The notes: generated by a model not told the origin, from the letters alone. Counted from the first letter of the stretch, positions 11,193-25,100 are shown. The stretch: DNA of 64,000 bases from Apophysomyces variabilis (GCA_002749535.1 MZZL01000409.1:2248160-2312159); one strand, 5' to 3'. Program-made: numbers and translations.

Positions 11193-12921
11193 ATGACTGA
11201 TATCGCCTTTGAACATTTTGACCCCGAGCTTGAATTGGGCAATCTGGATGAAAATGGTCGTCCTATTCGACCTCGTAAAAAGCCTGGAAGGAAACCCAAT
11301 CCTCCTTCACCTGCACAACGTAAAGCACAAAATAGAGCTGCTCAAAGAGCCTTCCGTGAACGCAAACGCCGAGAAATGCGGGAAGCAGAAACGACAGTCA
11401 AACGATGTCTACATATTCGTGATCAGGCCCTTCGAGAAGTGAGCAAACTACGAAAGAAAACAGAAGAGCTTCGTTACGAGAACAACTATCTGAAAGGCTG
11501 TGTATTGACACTCAAGCTGGCTTGCGTGGCAAATCGTGTGGATGTCCCAAAATTCTGGGATACGGGCGCAACCGACGAAGTAGGAGCTGAGAGACTCACC
11601 TACTCCCGAACCCAAGGCATCCCTCAATCGCTGGAGTTCTTCCTCGACAAGAATAGGAACATTATCAGCATTGATCCTTCGCATGTAGCGCGTACCAAGG
11701 AAACAGAAACGTTTGACTGTTCACCTCCTTCGGCCATAGTTGATCTTGCCGAAGAACTTTCACTGAGTCCTGACTCCTCTGCCAGCAGCAGTGATTCTTT
11801 CCTCAGTCTTCATTCCGACCCGCTCTCACCGAACTTTGTTCATCAGATGCCACCGGACCTATCATCCCCAATGGACATCTCGCAGACTATAGCAACTATT
11901 GCTCCACAGCTTGCCAACCATCTCGAATCGTCTTTCTTTCAACAGCTTCTCAACACGGACCTCATGGCCAATCTTAATACCAGTAATTTAGCGGAGCAGT
12001 TACCCACGGAATTAGTTGCATTGGTCCCACCCGAATGGCGGACTTTATTACATAATCTGGGAGGACAGAATTTGGGCGGGCCCAAAGCAGCGAAGGATCA
12101 AGAGCCGCTTACCGTGGAAGATTCTCCTTCAGATGTGATGCTCATCAAACAAGAGGAGAAGAAGGAGGAGGAATGGGATGCAAAGACGGGCTTGCTGCGA
12201 TCAACCACCGAATTCAACCCCGATCATCATGAAGACCTACCAACTACAGATAAGAAGATTCTACCGCCGATGTCCCCCTTAGAAGCACTTGACTATTTGC
12301 GAGCCATCAAAAATCTAGATAAGGATACAAGGGCATTACACACACCAAGTATGTAACAGGAAAAAGGGAAGGTGCATGGTTTGAGTCTAACTAAAAACTC
12401 CTTCTAGCTGAACTTCAACGTACTATTCCCCATGACACGCGAATCGATGTTGTTCCAGGTGCAGCTATGCGTGACCACATGATCCTTTTCCAAGATTTTT
12501 ATGATGCCAACGAACTTTTCAACTACCTACTTGAATCAGCAACCTTTTTGGGAGGTGAGCTTGGTAACCCCGACTGCTGGATCATCTCGCCAAGTTTCCT
12601 AAGCAAGTATTGGTTCCTTTGCCCTAACCACAAACCGCAACGTCTGGATAATGTTGTGGATATTATGGTTCAATTGGGTCAACGCATGATCCAGATGATG
12701 TTTGAACGGAAACAGATGTACATTCAGCGTGAACAATATGCGGATTATTTCCCATTGCCCGATAACCCAAGTCAACCGGTCCTCTCAAGTACAGATGTAC
12801 CCTTAGGTAAGTTAAGCCGCTGGTGAGACAGACGAGCAATATAGGATTGACCAAGTACTTTACAGACGTTGTGATGAACCTCATGGAGACTATGCCACGA
12901 GCTGCCACCTTTGCGAATTAA
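11193..12921 (+). CDS. bZIP transcription factor with DUF3425-like C-terminal domain (bZIP-B)
   Basis: Three exons: 11193-12348, 12408-12806, 12866-12921, encoding 536 residues. The N-terminus LDENGRPIRPRKKPGRK leads into the Pap1-type basic region NRAAQRAFRERKRRE (about residues 47-61) and a leucine zipper to about 105. A Ser-rich and acidic middle probably activates transcription. The C-terminal block (IPHDTRIDVVPG, MRDHMILFQDF, GG-x7-W) matches bZIP-A and the DUF3425 pattern. The first intron falls just before IPHD, whereas bZIP-A has no intron there. An acidic KQEEKKEEEW stretch precedes it. It is a clear paralogue of bZIP-A, in opposite orientation 4.3 kb away. Confidence 0.88.
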
Positions 12922-14326
12922 TATGTACCCTTCCGTCTCTTCCCCTCCCTACTATACGCATGGTTGTCATTTACCTTATCTATTGCCTTCATTTTGTACA
13001 GAATCATCTTTATTTCTCTATTCCCTTTGCCCTAATAGAACAAGGATTAATATAGTTTTCCATCTAAACAAATCCCATTTGTTTGTTTCCAGAATTGCCT
13101 TTTGTCTATAAAGTTTAAACTTATGAAATCAAGCACAGAGTGACTGACAGTCAAGGTTTTTTTTTTGGGTATCCACTTGAAGATTAAAGTGTATTATGGA
13201 ACTTCTCAAGTAGTTTAACGGTAAGGAGTCGAATCAAGTCATTTCATCGACAACAAGTTCATATCAGCTGAATATGAAAAAATGAAGTTTCTCTGTCTCT
13301 TTCTCCTTTGTTCCCCCTTTGTCGTCGGTTTTGTAGTGTAAGTTTTCTGGGTTTTCCAAGTCATCATTCCTTTATTTTTGCCCCTATACGCCATCTCCGC
13401 ATGTTGCAAAACACGTTCAGACGACCTCGCAGTGGAGCTAAAAGAGCTCTCTACTCCTGACACGTTGAATCCCTGTAATGTACCCTTGTCAATGACAGGC
13501 CGCAGCATGCATGCTTTATTTTCATTGGCCAAAACATAACTCCTTTTTATGCCCGAGAGTTGCCACAGACTGCAACACTATGTGGAATGAACCAGCCGGT
13601 GCAAGGGTTGTGGGGGGAGGAAGAGAAAAGAGTGGGGCTGAAAGGGGGTTCACCGTGTAAACCGATCTATCGCTTCTTTCTATTTTTTAACGCTGGATAT
13701 AGAGAGACAGACCCTAGCACAGGTACATTTGTCCCCAAAATAAGGTCCTTCCAAACGAAAAAGAAGAGACTGGTTCAAGGACCTAAGGTTAAGCCTCTGC
13801 TGCCCTTTTATCTCGGTCGGGTTGAGAGATGAAGTTTGCCCGTTCTTTGGTAGCCGCTCGGTGAAATATAGCTACAGACGTATAAACAGTAAGTTCAGCA
13901 TTCTTTGCTCCCAAAATCAGCGACCGCTCGGCTGGGGATTTCAAGGTACGACATGGGCTTTTATGCATGCAAGTTTCTTTTTTTGGTCATGCATGAAATG
14001 ATGTAGTTACACCGTAAATGACACACAAGCAAAAACCGAAAGACCTTAGGGCGTTAAACCAGATGCATTTGTTGTATTGAATTGTCTTTATGGAAATGAA
14101 CACAGAATGATTTCATAGACAGAATTGGGAAGTTGGGAAAATCATAGCTACAACGAAGAATGGACAGTGTTTCGAAACGAGAAGTATAGCATGAAGATAG
14201 GAACAGCCATAATCCAATGAGAAAAAACATGGGTAAGTGACATATGAAAGGAGGATTGACATATCGACGAGGAGAAACATGTTTGCTGGGATGTGTCTAG
14301 TGGTCAAAGTGGGATCGAGGTAAGTT
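12922..14326. other. Intergenic 1.4 kb, no gene recognised
   Basis: The 3' flanks of bZIP-B (plus) and the GATA-like gene (minus) face each other. Only short broken frames are seen. A T9 run occurs near 13160. Confidence 0.45.
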
Positions 14327-15907
14327 TCAGTGTTGACTAGTGGCCGACGGGTATTCCGGGGACCAAATGGGAAAGGCAGCGGCAGCAAAAGGGTCATAGG
14401 ATTTGTTATTGTATGGATCGATAGGAGAAGCCAGTGGTAAACGAGATGAATGTGAGTGAAGGAAATAGCTTGAAGGTGTTGTGGGTGATGAAAGGATGCT
14501 TAAAGGGCTACTGCTTCCACTACTACTGTCGCTCGAGACAGGTACTTGTTCGCCAGGGAAGGAAGAATAGGATAGACTGTCTTTCCGGTGAGGCCATGTT
14601 AGAGTAGGTGGTAAACCATCTTCTTCTTTGAACGACGCTGACGTTGGTGTTGTGGTTGGTGTTGTGGTTCCCGTGGAACTCCAAGAGGACGAGGATGACC
14701 GACGAGATTCCAAGTGTGTTACATTTGGTGTCGCTGGAGAAAAATCCTCCCATGACCAAGAGGACCAGTTGACCAGTGTTCGGACATCCACTTTGCGTTT
14801 TGCAGCTTTTAGGAAAAGTTCTGGCGGTCTGACCTTCCCATGACGAAGATAGTAACTCTTACACGTTTCGCACCAGTGACCGCTACCGCAAAGATTCTTA
14901 TACCATTGATGTGTCTGCCGAACGTTACAATTGGCGCAACTTTTCTGCGACTTGGATCTACTCGCCGAGGTAGAAGTTGCTGATTTGGATGTATAGCACA
15001 TCACTCGTGAGCCGTTGGCAGGTGATAGAGGTCCTTTTGATGTGGGAGGTGTACGAATACGAGGACCCGGCCGGTTGTTGAGAGCAAGACGTAGTGGTCG
15101 TTTCTCGCCATGTTTGTTTTCGTAACGATAGCAAGCCACACAAAGACCACGACGAGAGCATGTCTTCATAATACAGTTGCTGCACATGGGTTTACTCTTG
15201 CATGGCCGCTCTTCATTCAGAAGCTGGACCAACGTTGTGTACAAAGTGGGTTGATCGTCCGTGATGCCGAAGTTTGGTCGTGGCAAACTGTGATAGTCCA
15301 GTCCGGCCCGATCAAACAAAAAGTTGCTAAGCTCAATGGCGGAACGTAGTTTGTCATAGTCAAAATCATGCAGGTTGAAGCGAAATAGTGTATTCAAGAC
15401 ATGGTTTAGACGATAAATATGATCCTCCTTAGCGGAATCTGTGTGTTCTAGAAATCGGACGTCCGTTCGTCCCGGCGTCGACTCATGTTGCGTGTACTGA
15501 AAGAGATGAAGAAGCCATGTTGGAAAGAAGATGAAGTCTGGTGCGACTAATTGGCTTTTCTTTTTTTCTGCTCTGAAGAACACAGCAAGAAGTCTCATCT
15601 GATCACATAGTTCTGTCGACCGGATGGGACGGGAAGCTTTCCCTGTTCCTATGTGACAGCGGAACGAGCTATTCATATGTCTTCCTATCACTTTAATATG
15701 TACAGGTGTGTCGTGCATAAAAGGTGATGTTCGCGATGTGGACGAAAGGATGGCACCAGTAAGCGTATTTCGTTCTGATGTATATCGAAAATGAAAACCT
15801 CCTCTTTCCAACACTTGTTCCCAAGTTGTCATTAAATCGTCGTAATCGATTAGTGCTTTGTTGTCAGCAACGGGTGTCTGCTGAATAAGTAATTCTGCAA
15901 TTTTCAT
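14327..15907 (-). CDS. GATA-like zinc-finger transcription factor, two fingers
   Basis: A protein of 526 residues from the ATG at 15907. The frame stays open 45 codons further upstream, but that part crosses a poly-purine/pyrimidine tract and looks like leader. Finger 2 (Cys324, 327, 346, 349) has C-x2-C-x18-C-x2-C with a central Trp, the usual GATA spacing. Finger 1 (Cys242, 245, 256, 259) has a loop of only 10 residues and is atypical. Basic residues follow each finger (HGEKRP, HGKVRP), suggesting they arose by duplication. The C-terminus is rich in Ser/Thr/Pro. The N-terminal 230 residues form a globular-looking region I do not recognise. DNA binding is inferred from finger 2. Confidence 0.75.
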   Translation of the reverse strand: MKIAELLIQQTPVADNKALIDYDDLMTTWEQVLERGGFHFRYTSERNTLTGAILSSTSRTSPFMHDTPVHIKVIGRHMNSSFRCHIGTGKASRPIRSTELCDQMRLLAVFFRAEKKKSQLVAPDFIFFPTWLLHLFQYTQHESTPGRTDVRFLEHTDSAKEDHIYRLNHVLNTLFRFNLHDFDYDKLRSAIELSNFLFDRAGLDYHSLPRPNFGITDDQPTLYTTLVQLLNEERPCKSKPMCSNCIMKTCSRRGLCVACYRYENKHGEKRPLRLALNNRPGPRIRTPPTSKGPLSPANGSRVMCYTSKSATSTSASRSKSQKSCANCNVRQTHQWYKNLCGSGHWCETCKSYYLRHGKVRPPELFLKAAKRKVDVRTLVNWSSWSWEDFSPATPNVTHLESRRSSSSSWSSTGTTTPTTTPTSASFKEEDGLPPTLTWPHRKDSLSYSSFPGEQVPVSSDSSSGSSSPLSILSSPTTPSSYFLHSHSSRLPLASPIDPYNNKSYDPFAAAAFPIWSPEYPSATSQH

Positions 15908-18900
15908 GATATTTTTTTTTTGGGGGGGGGATCGGGGGATAGAAAAATGGACAAGCAAAGAGAAAGAAAGTGTTATCCACAACTCTAACGGGTATTTATT
16001 TCTTTTCATTTTCTTGTGACAACGTTGCACCCAGAAGATCAAATAAGGGGGAAGGAGCGTTCTATCTATTTCTTTTCGGTGTGAGAACGCCCCAACGTTA
16101 TCTCTTCATATTCTCTCTTTTCCTGCTTCTCTAACCAAGAATTTTTATCAATTACTTCCTTGAACTTGGAATGATGTATGTTTTTGTATGTATTAACTTT
16201 GACTTCGTAGGTTCATTTTGGCCAATAACGAGCATAATAAGGTTCCAGATAAAAAAAAATAGAGATTTGCAGTTTATCCTTCCTCCTTCTTTCCCTGTAA
16301 AGCAAGCAAAATAGACCCTTTCATTGTTTGTTGCAATTGCCCCAGATTTTTTGTGCGTTGGTTGATATGGGCCAACTCGTGCCAACCATAAGACAATGGT
16401 TTTTAACGATGATACATCCCCGTCTCCTTACATTTCGACCTCCTTCCGAATACCCGTCGGGTTTACTCCTTGTATTCCACTCCCCTCAACCGTTACTTCC
16501 CTTGCTCCATACGAACGTAAGTTGAATAATAGAGTCGCGACCAAGGATTTTTGGATGATCCGAACTCCTTAGCTCGTGGTTCTATCTATCGCGTTATAAC
16601 AAAAGCTTTCACCATAAAACATATCTACATAGGTGCAGGTGCAATGCATATAGGTAAATTAGTAATTAAAGAGAACAAGAGACAAGAAAAGTGCATTTGA
16701 AATAGAACGAGCGTGGCCTGTTCTCGAGATAAAGAATCTCCCTGTCAAAAGCAAATTTTTTTCTAGGGTTCGTCCGATTCGCCACCATCTTCCAAGTTTG
16801 TTAGTTCATTTACTATCACTTGCCTCACAAGACTTATTAGTAAGTAGCTCTATTTCCTTTCTCTCTCACCAGTTAGTATTTTTTACGTATTAACGACACA
16901 TATCCAATGTTTATTACGTGTACACATACCTGGTTTGTTGTCATTGGAACATCCGTTTCATCTTGTATTTAACACTTCTACCGTGTAAGGTGGCGTGCCT
17001 CGTGTGACGGTATAAGCACACAGAATGTATCATTTACCGATTTCCTTTACATGTTCTCTGATTGAATAAGTGCACCAATTTGCGTCCGCTGATACCATTT
17101 ACTAAACGTGATTCTACGTCGCTAAACAAACATTACGTAGCGAGAAGACCCAAGCTCTGCTAAAAAAAAATATGCATCTTTAATATGCACATTGCAGTGA
17201 AAGATTATTCTTCACTTGTCTGAGGTTAATTCTTTGATGTACAAAAACGTTATTCAACCGGCGCAAAAGGTTACGCTCATGATTAGTATGTGAATCACAA
17301 GACAACGGCTGGTACTGAGAATGGATAAACGATAATTTATTGTCAGTTACCAAGTACAGTGCAGAAAGCTTACTCAAGACATCAAAGTTGGTTCGGAGAA
17401 AGGATCAACAAACTTAAAGATAGGTCAAAGGGCATTAACTGATCTATACATACAATGAGCTGAAGTGTTTATAGGACATATCTGAGAAAAAGAGAACCGA
17501 AAGAACCAGGGTCTAGTTATGTTATCCTTGTCAAATAGTTCCTACTTTGAAAGTAGATAGCATGATACCATATTAGTACCCTTGATAAACTGACGGCATA
17601 GTTAACATCATAAGATGAAGGATATAAAAATGTCAACAAATACAGGACTGCCATAACTGTGTATGAGGTGAACATCATGCAAAATATTAATAAACGCTGT
17701 TATCCAGCCTTAGCGCGTTCGTCTAATGACACTAAAAAATTGATATATATGTTAAAACCAGAGAGTTTTTGAAGCGGACGCAAACAGCTTCGCAGTATGC
17801 AATGGAAAATAGGAATTAGCTTCCTGAAAGTAAACGTTTGAAGGGATTCATGTACTTGTTCTTTGTCTGATCTGACCTCAAGTACGCCATACAATAAATA
17901 TCAGTTCGATCAACAAAGGAACTTATGGCCCCGGCATTGCATAGTGTTTCAGATATGCATTTTGGAAAGAACGAATTTTCCTTCAGTCTCACGTCCGTTT
18001 TGTTCTTCTCCCAGTTTAAAGCAGCGATGTATGCGGGGTTCAAGCTACAGTAACCATTCAAGAACCTCGGTCATCAGCCTACATCTGAAGTGGCGTAAAG
18101 CTACAACTCCATAAAATTTGGGACATCTGATTCGTTCAAATTCTTGCTGCATGACATGGGATGAACCGATTTATGGTCATGAGGCCAAACAGCGCCTATA
18201 AAAGATCATAACTAACGTAAATGGACCTAAATCTTTCAGCATTCCTAGCTACGGTATGGTTTGAGCATTAGAAAAAGCTCAGCAAATAGATATGCCCGTA
18301 TCAGTTAATATTTATATTAGTTCTTATATGTGTATCGTATGAAACCAACCTGTACCGGCCATCAATGCAATGTTGCGAGAACCTATAAAATGAGATAACA
18401 TCAATTTGCGAAAGCAACATCTATTTATTATCTGTAATTTAACAGTGTTTAATGCAGTAAAAATGCAAACAATATATGGACATTTTACACAGTTTATGGC
18501 ACATGAAACTAGTGTTAGCTATGCTGTTGTACTGTCAGCTCCATTAACATGACAGCGGACAGATCATTTACCTAATCGTGCCTTTTTTTTTAACATATTC
18601 TACTGTGTTATTTCTTCAATCGTTACTCTATCTTTTGTTACTCAACTGCTCAGTAATTATTTTCCCGGAATTCAGTTATATTTGTCACAGACTGAAGTGT
18701 GAAGTACACTGTCGGTCTCTTCGGCTCTATCGCTGTATATGTGCCATGTCATTCTCAGGATGTATTTTGCACCACATCCTGGCTTTAGTTACATACGAAA
18801 AAATAGTTAATTATCGTTTAGACTACGAAAGTTATAGTTTTTGTTTAAGGTGGAAGGTATCAACAAGAAATCGAAGCACGAAAGAGAAATGTGCGGTACG

Positions 18901-19159
18901 CGATTTCCCAACAGCGGGAAGCATGCGTTTGGACTCGCTCTGAAAAACATTTGATGCAAAAACTCCGACGGTTCCTTGTTTTTGGACTTTAATCACCCAA
19001 TACCACTGTATTTATTCCTCCTCTTCCGCATCAGTAACGGCGCAGTAGCTAGTAAAGCAAACTGTACGCAAGCACAAACTACCTCTCCGATACACATTTG
19101 CGTCGTTCCATTTTTGAATATATTCAAACATCTAGTATTTTAAAGCTACAAACGCTTTC
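15908..19159. other. Intergenic 3.25 kb, no gene recognised
   Basis: The longest stretch in the window apart from 60.0-62.6 kb with nothing I can assign. Both strands carry frequent stops. No splice-compatible chain of conserved motifs, no repeat shared with other parts and no tRNA-like boxes were found by eye. Confidence 0.45.
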
Positions 19160-22100
19160 ATGGACGACGGACAGGAAGATTTTAAATCTCTCCCTTTACT
19201 TGACAGATTACAACACAAGGTATGTGTTGGTCTTCTGCATCTGTCAATCACACGGGAATTAAACTGTTGATTCACATCCTTAACTTGTTGGTCCCTTTTT
19301 CTTTTCTCAAATTTCGTAGCTTTGGAAAGCGCGTGTGTCTGCTTATGAGGAGCTAAAAGGGATATTCGATAAAACGGATAATGACTCCGATTTTTATACC
19401 TATGAACCACATTTAAAAAAGATAACTACCGATGCTAATGCTGTGGCACAGGAAGCTGGACTAAACGCCGTATACGCATACGTCGATAATGCACCAAATG
19501 CTTCCAGGTAAGACGCTTTCCTAATTTGACCATTGGAGGTATCGGCAGGGGTGCAAAGTAAGGGGACTGATGCTCCACCTCGGTAAACATCAGCCTAGAT
19601 CATCCGGATCAGGGTCGAAGATGTGCAAGGAATTGACACATGTTTGCGTCTTTGTCTATTTTCATCAGCTCTCGTGAAACGGTTGTCCCTGCATTGGTCG
19701 AGAAATGTTTGGGCGCCCCTAAAGCGGGGACAAAGCAAAAAGCAACAGATATCATCTTATTATACGCCGAAATCGATACACCGGATCCTGTTGTGGTATG
19801 GATCATTGACGCACCTATTCCGAGAAATTATTCATTTTCTAAGCCAAGTTATTCAACAGGAACTTGTGCTGCCGGGTCTAGGTGCAAAACAACCAAAGTT
19901 AGTCACCCAGGTAGTAGTCGTTCTAAAAGAGTTTGTAAGGTAATTGTTTCGGCGTCTGCATGACATGATGAGATCTTATGTATCGGTATAGGCAATTCGG
20001 TATCAAGAAAGTCAACCCAAAACCCGTTTTGAAAACGCTTCCGAAAATATTTGGTCATACAGATAAAAATGTTAGAGCAGAGGTACGAAGCAAATAGAGT
20101 ATCCAGGATTGTTTCCGAGTCATGTTGATATTAGGCATCAGCACTGACAATTGAACTATACCGATGGCTCGGGCCTGCCTTAAATCAGCAATTATCAGGT
20201 CTCAAACCTGTACAGATCAAAGAATTGGAAGAAGCTTTCTCAAAATTACCAGCTGAAAAACCATCACCAGAACGGTTAATAAGATCCGAGCAAGAAGCGG
20301 CTGCAGCAGCAGCTGCTAATGAGGTTGAGATGGGTAAGTGTTACCTTGGGGTAATAACATTAATTAAATCTTAACGTAGACGAAGCTACGGAAGCAGCTG
20401 ATGATGCACAACCAATGGAAGAAGAAGCAATAGATCCATACGATCTTGCAGATCCAGTTGATATCACGAGTAAATTGCCTGGTGATTTCTATGAGTTATT
20501 AGTACGTTGGCATCGTTCCTTTTTTCTTGATTACTGAGTGGTTGTGGTAGTCTTCAAAAAACTGGAAGCAAAGAAGGGAAGCATTGGATGCGTTGTTGGA
20601 AAACACAAAGACACCGAAGATTATGGATAAAGATTACTCGGAACTAATGGCAGCGTTAGCGAAAGTAAGATGATCTAAGGATAACAATACGCTTTGATGT
20701 TAAAACCTTTCCATTAGCGTGTGAATGATGCCAACGTATTGTTAGTTGGAACTGCTGTCAATTGTATTGAATCCATTGCGAAAGGTCTTCGGACGGACTT
20801 TGGCAAATATAAGGCCGTTGTAAGTAGTTTGCTAATGGAGAGCCATTTGTCATGATCCTCACCAATCAATTGCGACAGGTCGCACCTCCTATGATAGAGA
20901 AACTTAAGGAGCGTAAACCGGCCATTTTGGAGCAGATTTCAAATGCGCTTAATGCTGTCTTCTCCAGTGTGGAAATGTCAGAAATTATTGAAGATATCAC
21001 GGCAGCAACCAAGAATAAGAACCCGCAAGTTCGCGGAGAGTCAATCAAGCTGGTGACCCGACGATTAAAAGAGATACGTACACCTCCACCGAAAGGCGAA
21101 ATAAAAGTGTTTGCGGAACTTATGCTAAAGACGTTGGATGATGCTGATGGAAATGCAAGAGAGGCAAGCGCTGAAGGTTTAGGAACATTAATGAAGGTGG
21201 TTGGTGAAAAAGCGATGAGTGCATGGACCGATGGTCTCGATGAGATCAAAATGGGAAAAATTAAAGAAGCATACGAGAAAGCAGAAGTGAAAGCGAAACC
21301 GGTTGTTGTTAAGAAAGCAGCACCACCACCAAAGAAAGCTCCCGCTGTGAAAAAAGTAAGTGAATGATGTGTATTATCCAAGATCTGATCAATTAGAAGG
21401 CACCTCCGAAGCCAGCACCACCGCCTAAAGACGAACCGGAGCCTATGGCAGTCGATGAACCTTCAGCGCCACCAGCAGCACCACCTAAGCGAAAGCCCCC
21501 TGCGCGTCTAGCGGGGGGAAACACGAAAAAGCCAGCACTCTCATCATCGAAACCAAAACCTGCAGCACCTGCTGGTGGAACAACTAAGAAAGCTGCGAAA
21601 TTACCACCTTCAAGTGGTCCAGAAGAAGTAAAATACAGATATACGCCAGAAGATGCCGAAGCTAGGGTAAACGATTATATTCCCGAGGGAATTTGGAATG
21701 ATATTGCACAAAGTCAGTGGAAAGTACGATTAGCTGCAATGGAATCCCTGCATGATCACTTCGACAAGCTCGAACCTTCCGAGATAGACGCCGAAATCGT
21801 TTTTCGGTGTTTATCTAAGAAACCTGGCTGGAAAGAGATGAATTTTCAAGTGATGGGGAAGCTTTTCGGTGTGATGCAGCTGCTAGCATCGAAATGCACT
21901 AATTTTTCAAAGGCTTGTGCTGCAATTGGCATTCCAGGTAGGCGTCACTGTAACATACAATGTATCTAAGCTCTGTGTAGGCCTGGTTGAGAAACTTGGT
22001 GATATCAAGCTAAAGAAGCCGGCGGGCGACTGTTTAATTGAATTCGCGGAGAAAACGTCGTTGCAATTCGTGTTTTCACAATCATACCCGATTTGGAAGA

Positions 22101-25100
22101 AGGCTAAATCACCTAAAGTCCTTGCTGACTCCTTGACGTGGATTCACTCAGCAATCATGGATTTTGGCATCGCAGGCTTACAAGTGCGTGATCTGATTGA
22201 ATTCCTCAAGTCATCTTTGTCAAATACAAATGCGGCCGTACGAGCGAATGCAGTAACAGTTCTTGGCGCTTTGCGACTGTACATAGGACCAGGTATCCAC
22301 AGTAGCATGACATAAGGCTCAAGTCATATTCATATCATGTTTTTAGAGGTCATATCATTTGTGCAAGATGTGACTCCTGCGCTGATGGCAACAATTGAAG
22401 CAGAGTTTGAAAAGGTTGCGAAAATGGAACCACCAAAACCTACAAAGGGAGCAGCAGAAGCTGAAAGTGGAGGAGCATCCGATGCAGTCGAGTCGCTATT
22501 CCCTCGAGTAGATATTTCCGGTCCATTAAGCAAAACAGCATCGCAATGCAACGACAGCAATTGGAAAGTCCGCAAAGAGGGGTTAGACAAGGTGTTGACA
22601 ATTATCGCTGATGCAAACAAAAGAATCAAGCCCAATTTAGGCAAGGAAATTGTATAAGCACAGAAAGGACGTCTAATCGATGATCTTGCTTTTAGGTGAT
22701 TTCCCCGGTGTCCTCAAGCAACGTTTGGCTGATAGCAATAAAAATCTCCAGATCATGGCTGTTGAAATAGCTGGGCTGTTGGCAGTGTCTATGGGCAAGC
22801 CGTTTGAGAAGTATCTTAAACCATTAGCAGGACCGGTAACCGCAGTGTTATCTGACAACAAAGCGAACGTAAGAGCAGCTGGTGTCGCTACCTTGGAGCA
22901 GTTTCGCAGTACTTGTGGTTTAGACGGGATGGTACCTGCTTTTGCAGCAAGTCTGGCAGCAGATTCTCCGGCACTGCGAAAGGATTTGCTCACCTGGTTG
23001 AGCACTGTGGAAGAGCCTTCAACAGCTGATCTTTCGCCATTAATAGCACCATTATTTTCTTGCTTACAGGACCGGAATGCTGATGTTCGAAAAGCGGCTC
23101 AAGCATGTCTGCCGGTTATCGTCGCTAGTGCAGGTTATGATGCAGTTATTCAGAAGACATCTGATTTGAAAGGTGCGCAGCGACAAACCGTTATGCCGAT
23201 GATAGAGGCTCTTAAGGGCTCGGCCTCTGCAAGCAACGCGGCGCCCCCCAGCGTACCTTCTAAGCGCGTACCAGGTACCGCGGAATCGAAACGTCCCGAA
23301 TCAGTTTCTTCGAGCATTTCAGACGAGAAACCTGCCAGTCGCTTGAAGCCATTAGCAAAGAAGAAACCTGGAGTTCAGGCACCAAAAGCGGGGGGTGTAG
23401 CTACAAGCCCTGGAAGTAACTCTGCTCCTTCGGCGGATCAAGTACAAGCTCCTGTTACAACAAGCGATTCGCGTGCAAAACAAGTTAGAGCCAAGAAAGA
23501 AAACAAATGGCAATTCGACAGCCCTCGGCCAGATATCATTGATAACTTACGTGGATTATGCGAAGCTAACATGAGCGGTGAAGTTTGCAGCCTTTTGTTC
23601 AGTACGAGTCAATATGCTGAGCGCGATCGTCTTAATGGGCTTAACATACTTGATGAATGCATGGCGACGCCAGATATTTCAATGGATAAATATGGCATTG
23701 ATTTCTCGGACATGAAGCAGCGATACGTGGCCAATGCAGACCTTATCTTGAAATATCTTACTATACGTTTCTTCGATACCAACACCAGCATGCTGATCAA
23801 ATGTCTCGATGTCACAGAGCACCTTGTAGCTATTCTGGATGAGGAAGGTTACCATTTCTCTGAATATGAAGCAGTATCATTTTTACCATTCTTGATCAAT
23901 AAGGTAACTACAGCAGGTGTAATCGCTGAGGGACTACATATTTATCCTTTCATACTAGGTTGGTGATCCTAAAGAGGTGATGCGCGCACGGGTCAGGGGA
24001 ATTTTCTCAGCTATCTGTCGCATATATCCTGCAAGTAAATTGATCAACTATCTCTTGGATGCAGTTGCCAATTCGAAAAACGCAAAAACACGAGCAGAAT
24101 GTCTGGATGAGGTGGGAACTCTTATTCAACGCAATGGAATGTCGGTGATGCTCCCAAACAAGACGCTTCCCTTGATTGCTGTACATATTGGGGACCGTGA
24201 TGCTGGAGTGCGAAACGCGGCGCTAAACGCCATTGCACAAGCGTATATATTGATTGGTGATGCAGTGTTCAAGTACGTGAGTCGACTTGGCGAGAAAGAA
24301 AAGGGGATGTTGGAAGAACGACTGAAGGTAAGTTAAAGCCAGCCATACATCTACTAATTTGGATAATATGCAGCGTACAAAACCATCTGCTAGCGTTATC
24401 GCTGAGAAGGAAGCTAGAGAGAAACGAGAAGCAGAAGAGATGGAGAGCGAGGAATTTCCTTCCGTGAGCCAGCTTCCTCGATTGCCGCGATCACAAATTG
24501 GAAAACCGCGATCAGCTGTTCATGCTACTCCTCCACAACGCCAAGCACAGCATCACTACGATGCTGAACCCATGGAAGATGTGACCGATGACTATGGACG
24601 TTCAGTTGATTCACATAGATCACTCAATGCATCGTCGATACGTCAACCTAGATCTTCCGCACAATCAGTATTACAGCAAGAACGAGGTGGATATATGGTG
24701 GATTACATAATTGCACAGATTACCAGTGGCGAACCACAACCAAGCATCGATGCACTGAAGCAACTTGACAAACTTTTGAATTCGAAACCCGAGAGCGTGT
24801 TGCCTGATATTGAGCCGCTAATGAATGCGATCACCCTGCAAGTACGTTTCGCATATGAAACTGTTGATCCTCAAGCACCAGCAACTACGAGATTATGCAA
24901 ACATCTAGTGAACACGTTGGTGTTGTTATTTTCCAACAAGGAGTTAGCGTGTGCTATTTCTCAAGATACGCTACGTCATCTTCTACAAGAGCTGGCACAT
25001 CGTTTGCTGGATCAAAGAATGGCCACTATGGAATATGGACCACAGCTATCAAAAGCTCTAAATGTCGCAATGGTCAAAGTCTTAGAGAACAGCCAACGAA

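Noticed and set aside
15908..16042. N-terminal extension of the GATA-like protein
   Set aside because: Encoded by homopolymer-rich leader DNA; the ATG at 15907 starts the well-formed part.
18578..18943. 121-codon hydrophobic/Cys-rich frame
   Set aside because: No domain, no splice partner; composition looks like random AT-rich translation.
20866..21381. 171-codon open frame on the minus strand
   Set aside because: Antisense to a well-conserved STU2 exon; its composition simply mirrors the Ala/Lys-rich coding strand.
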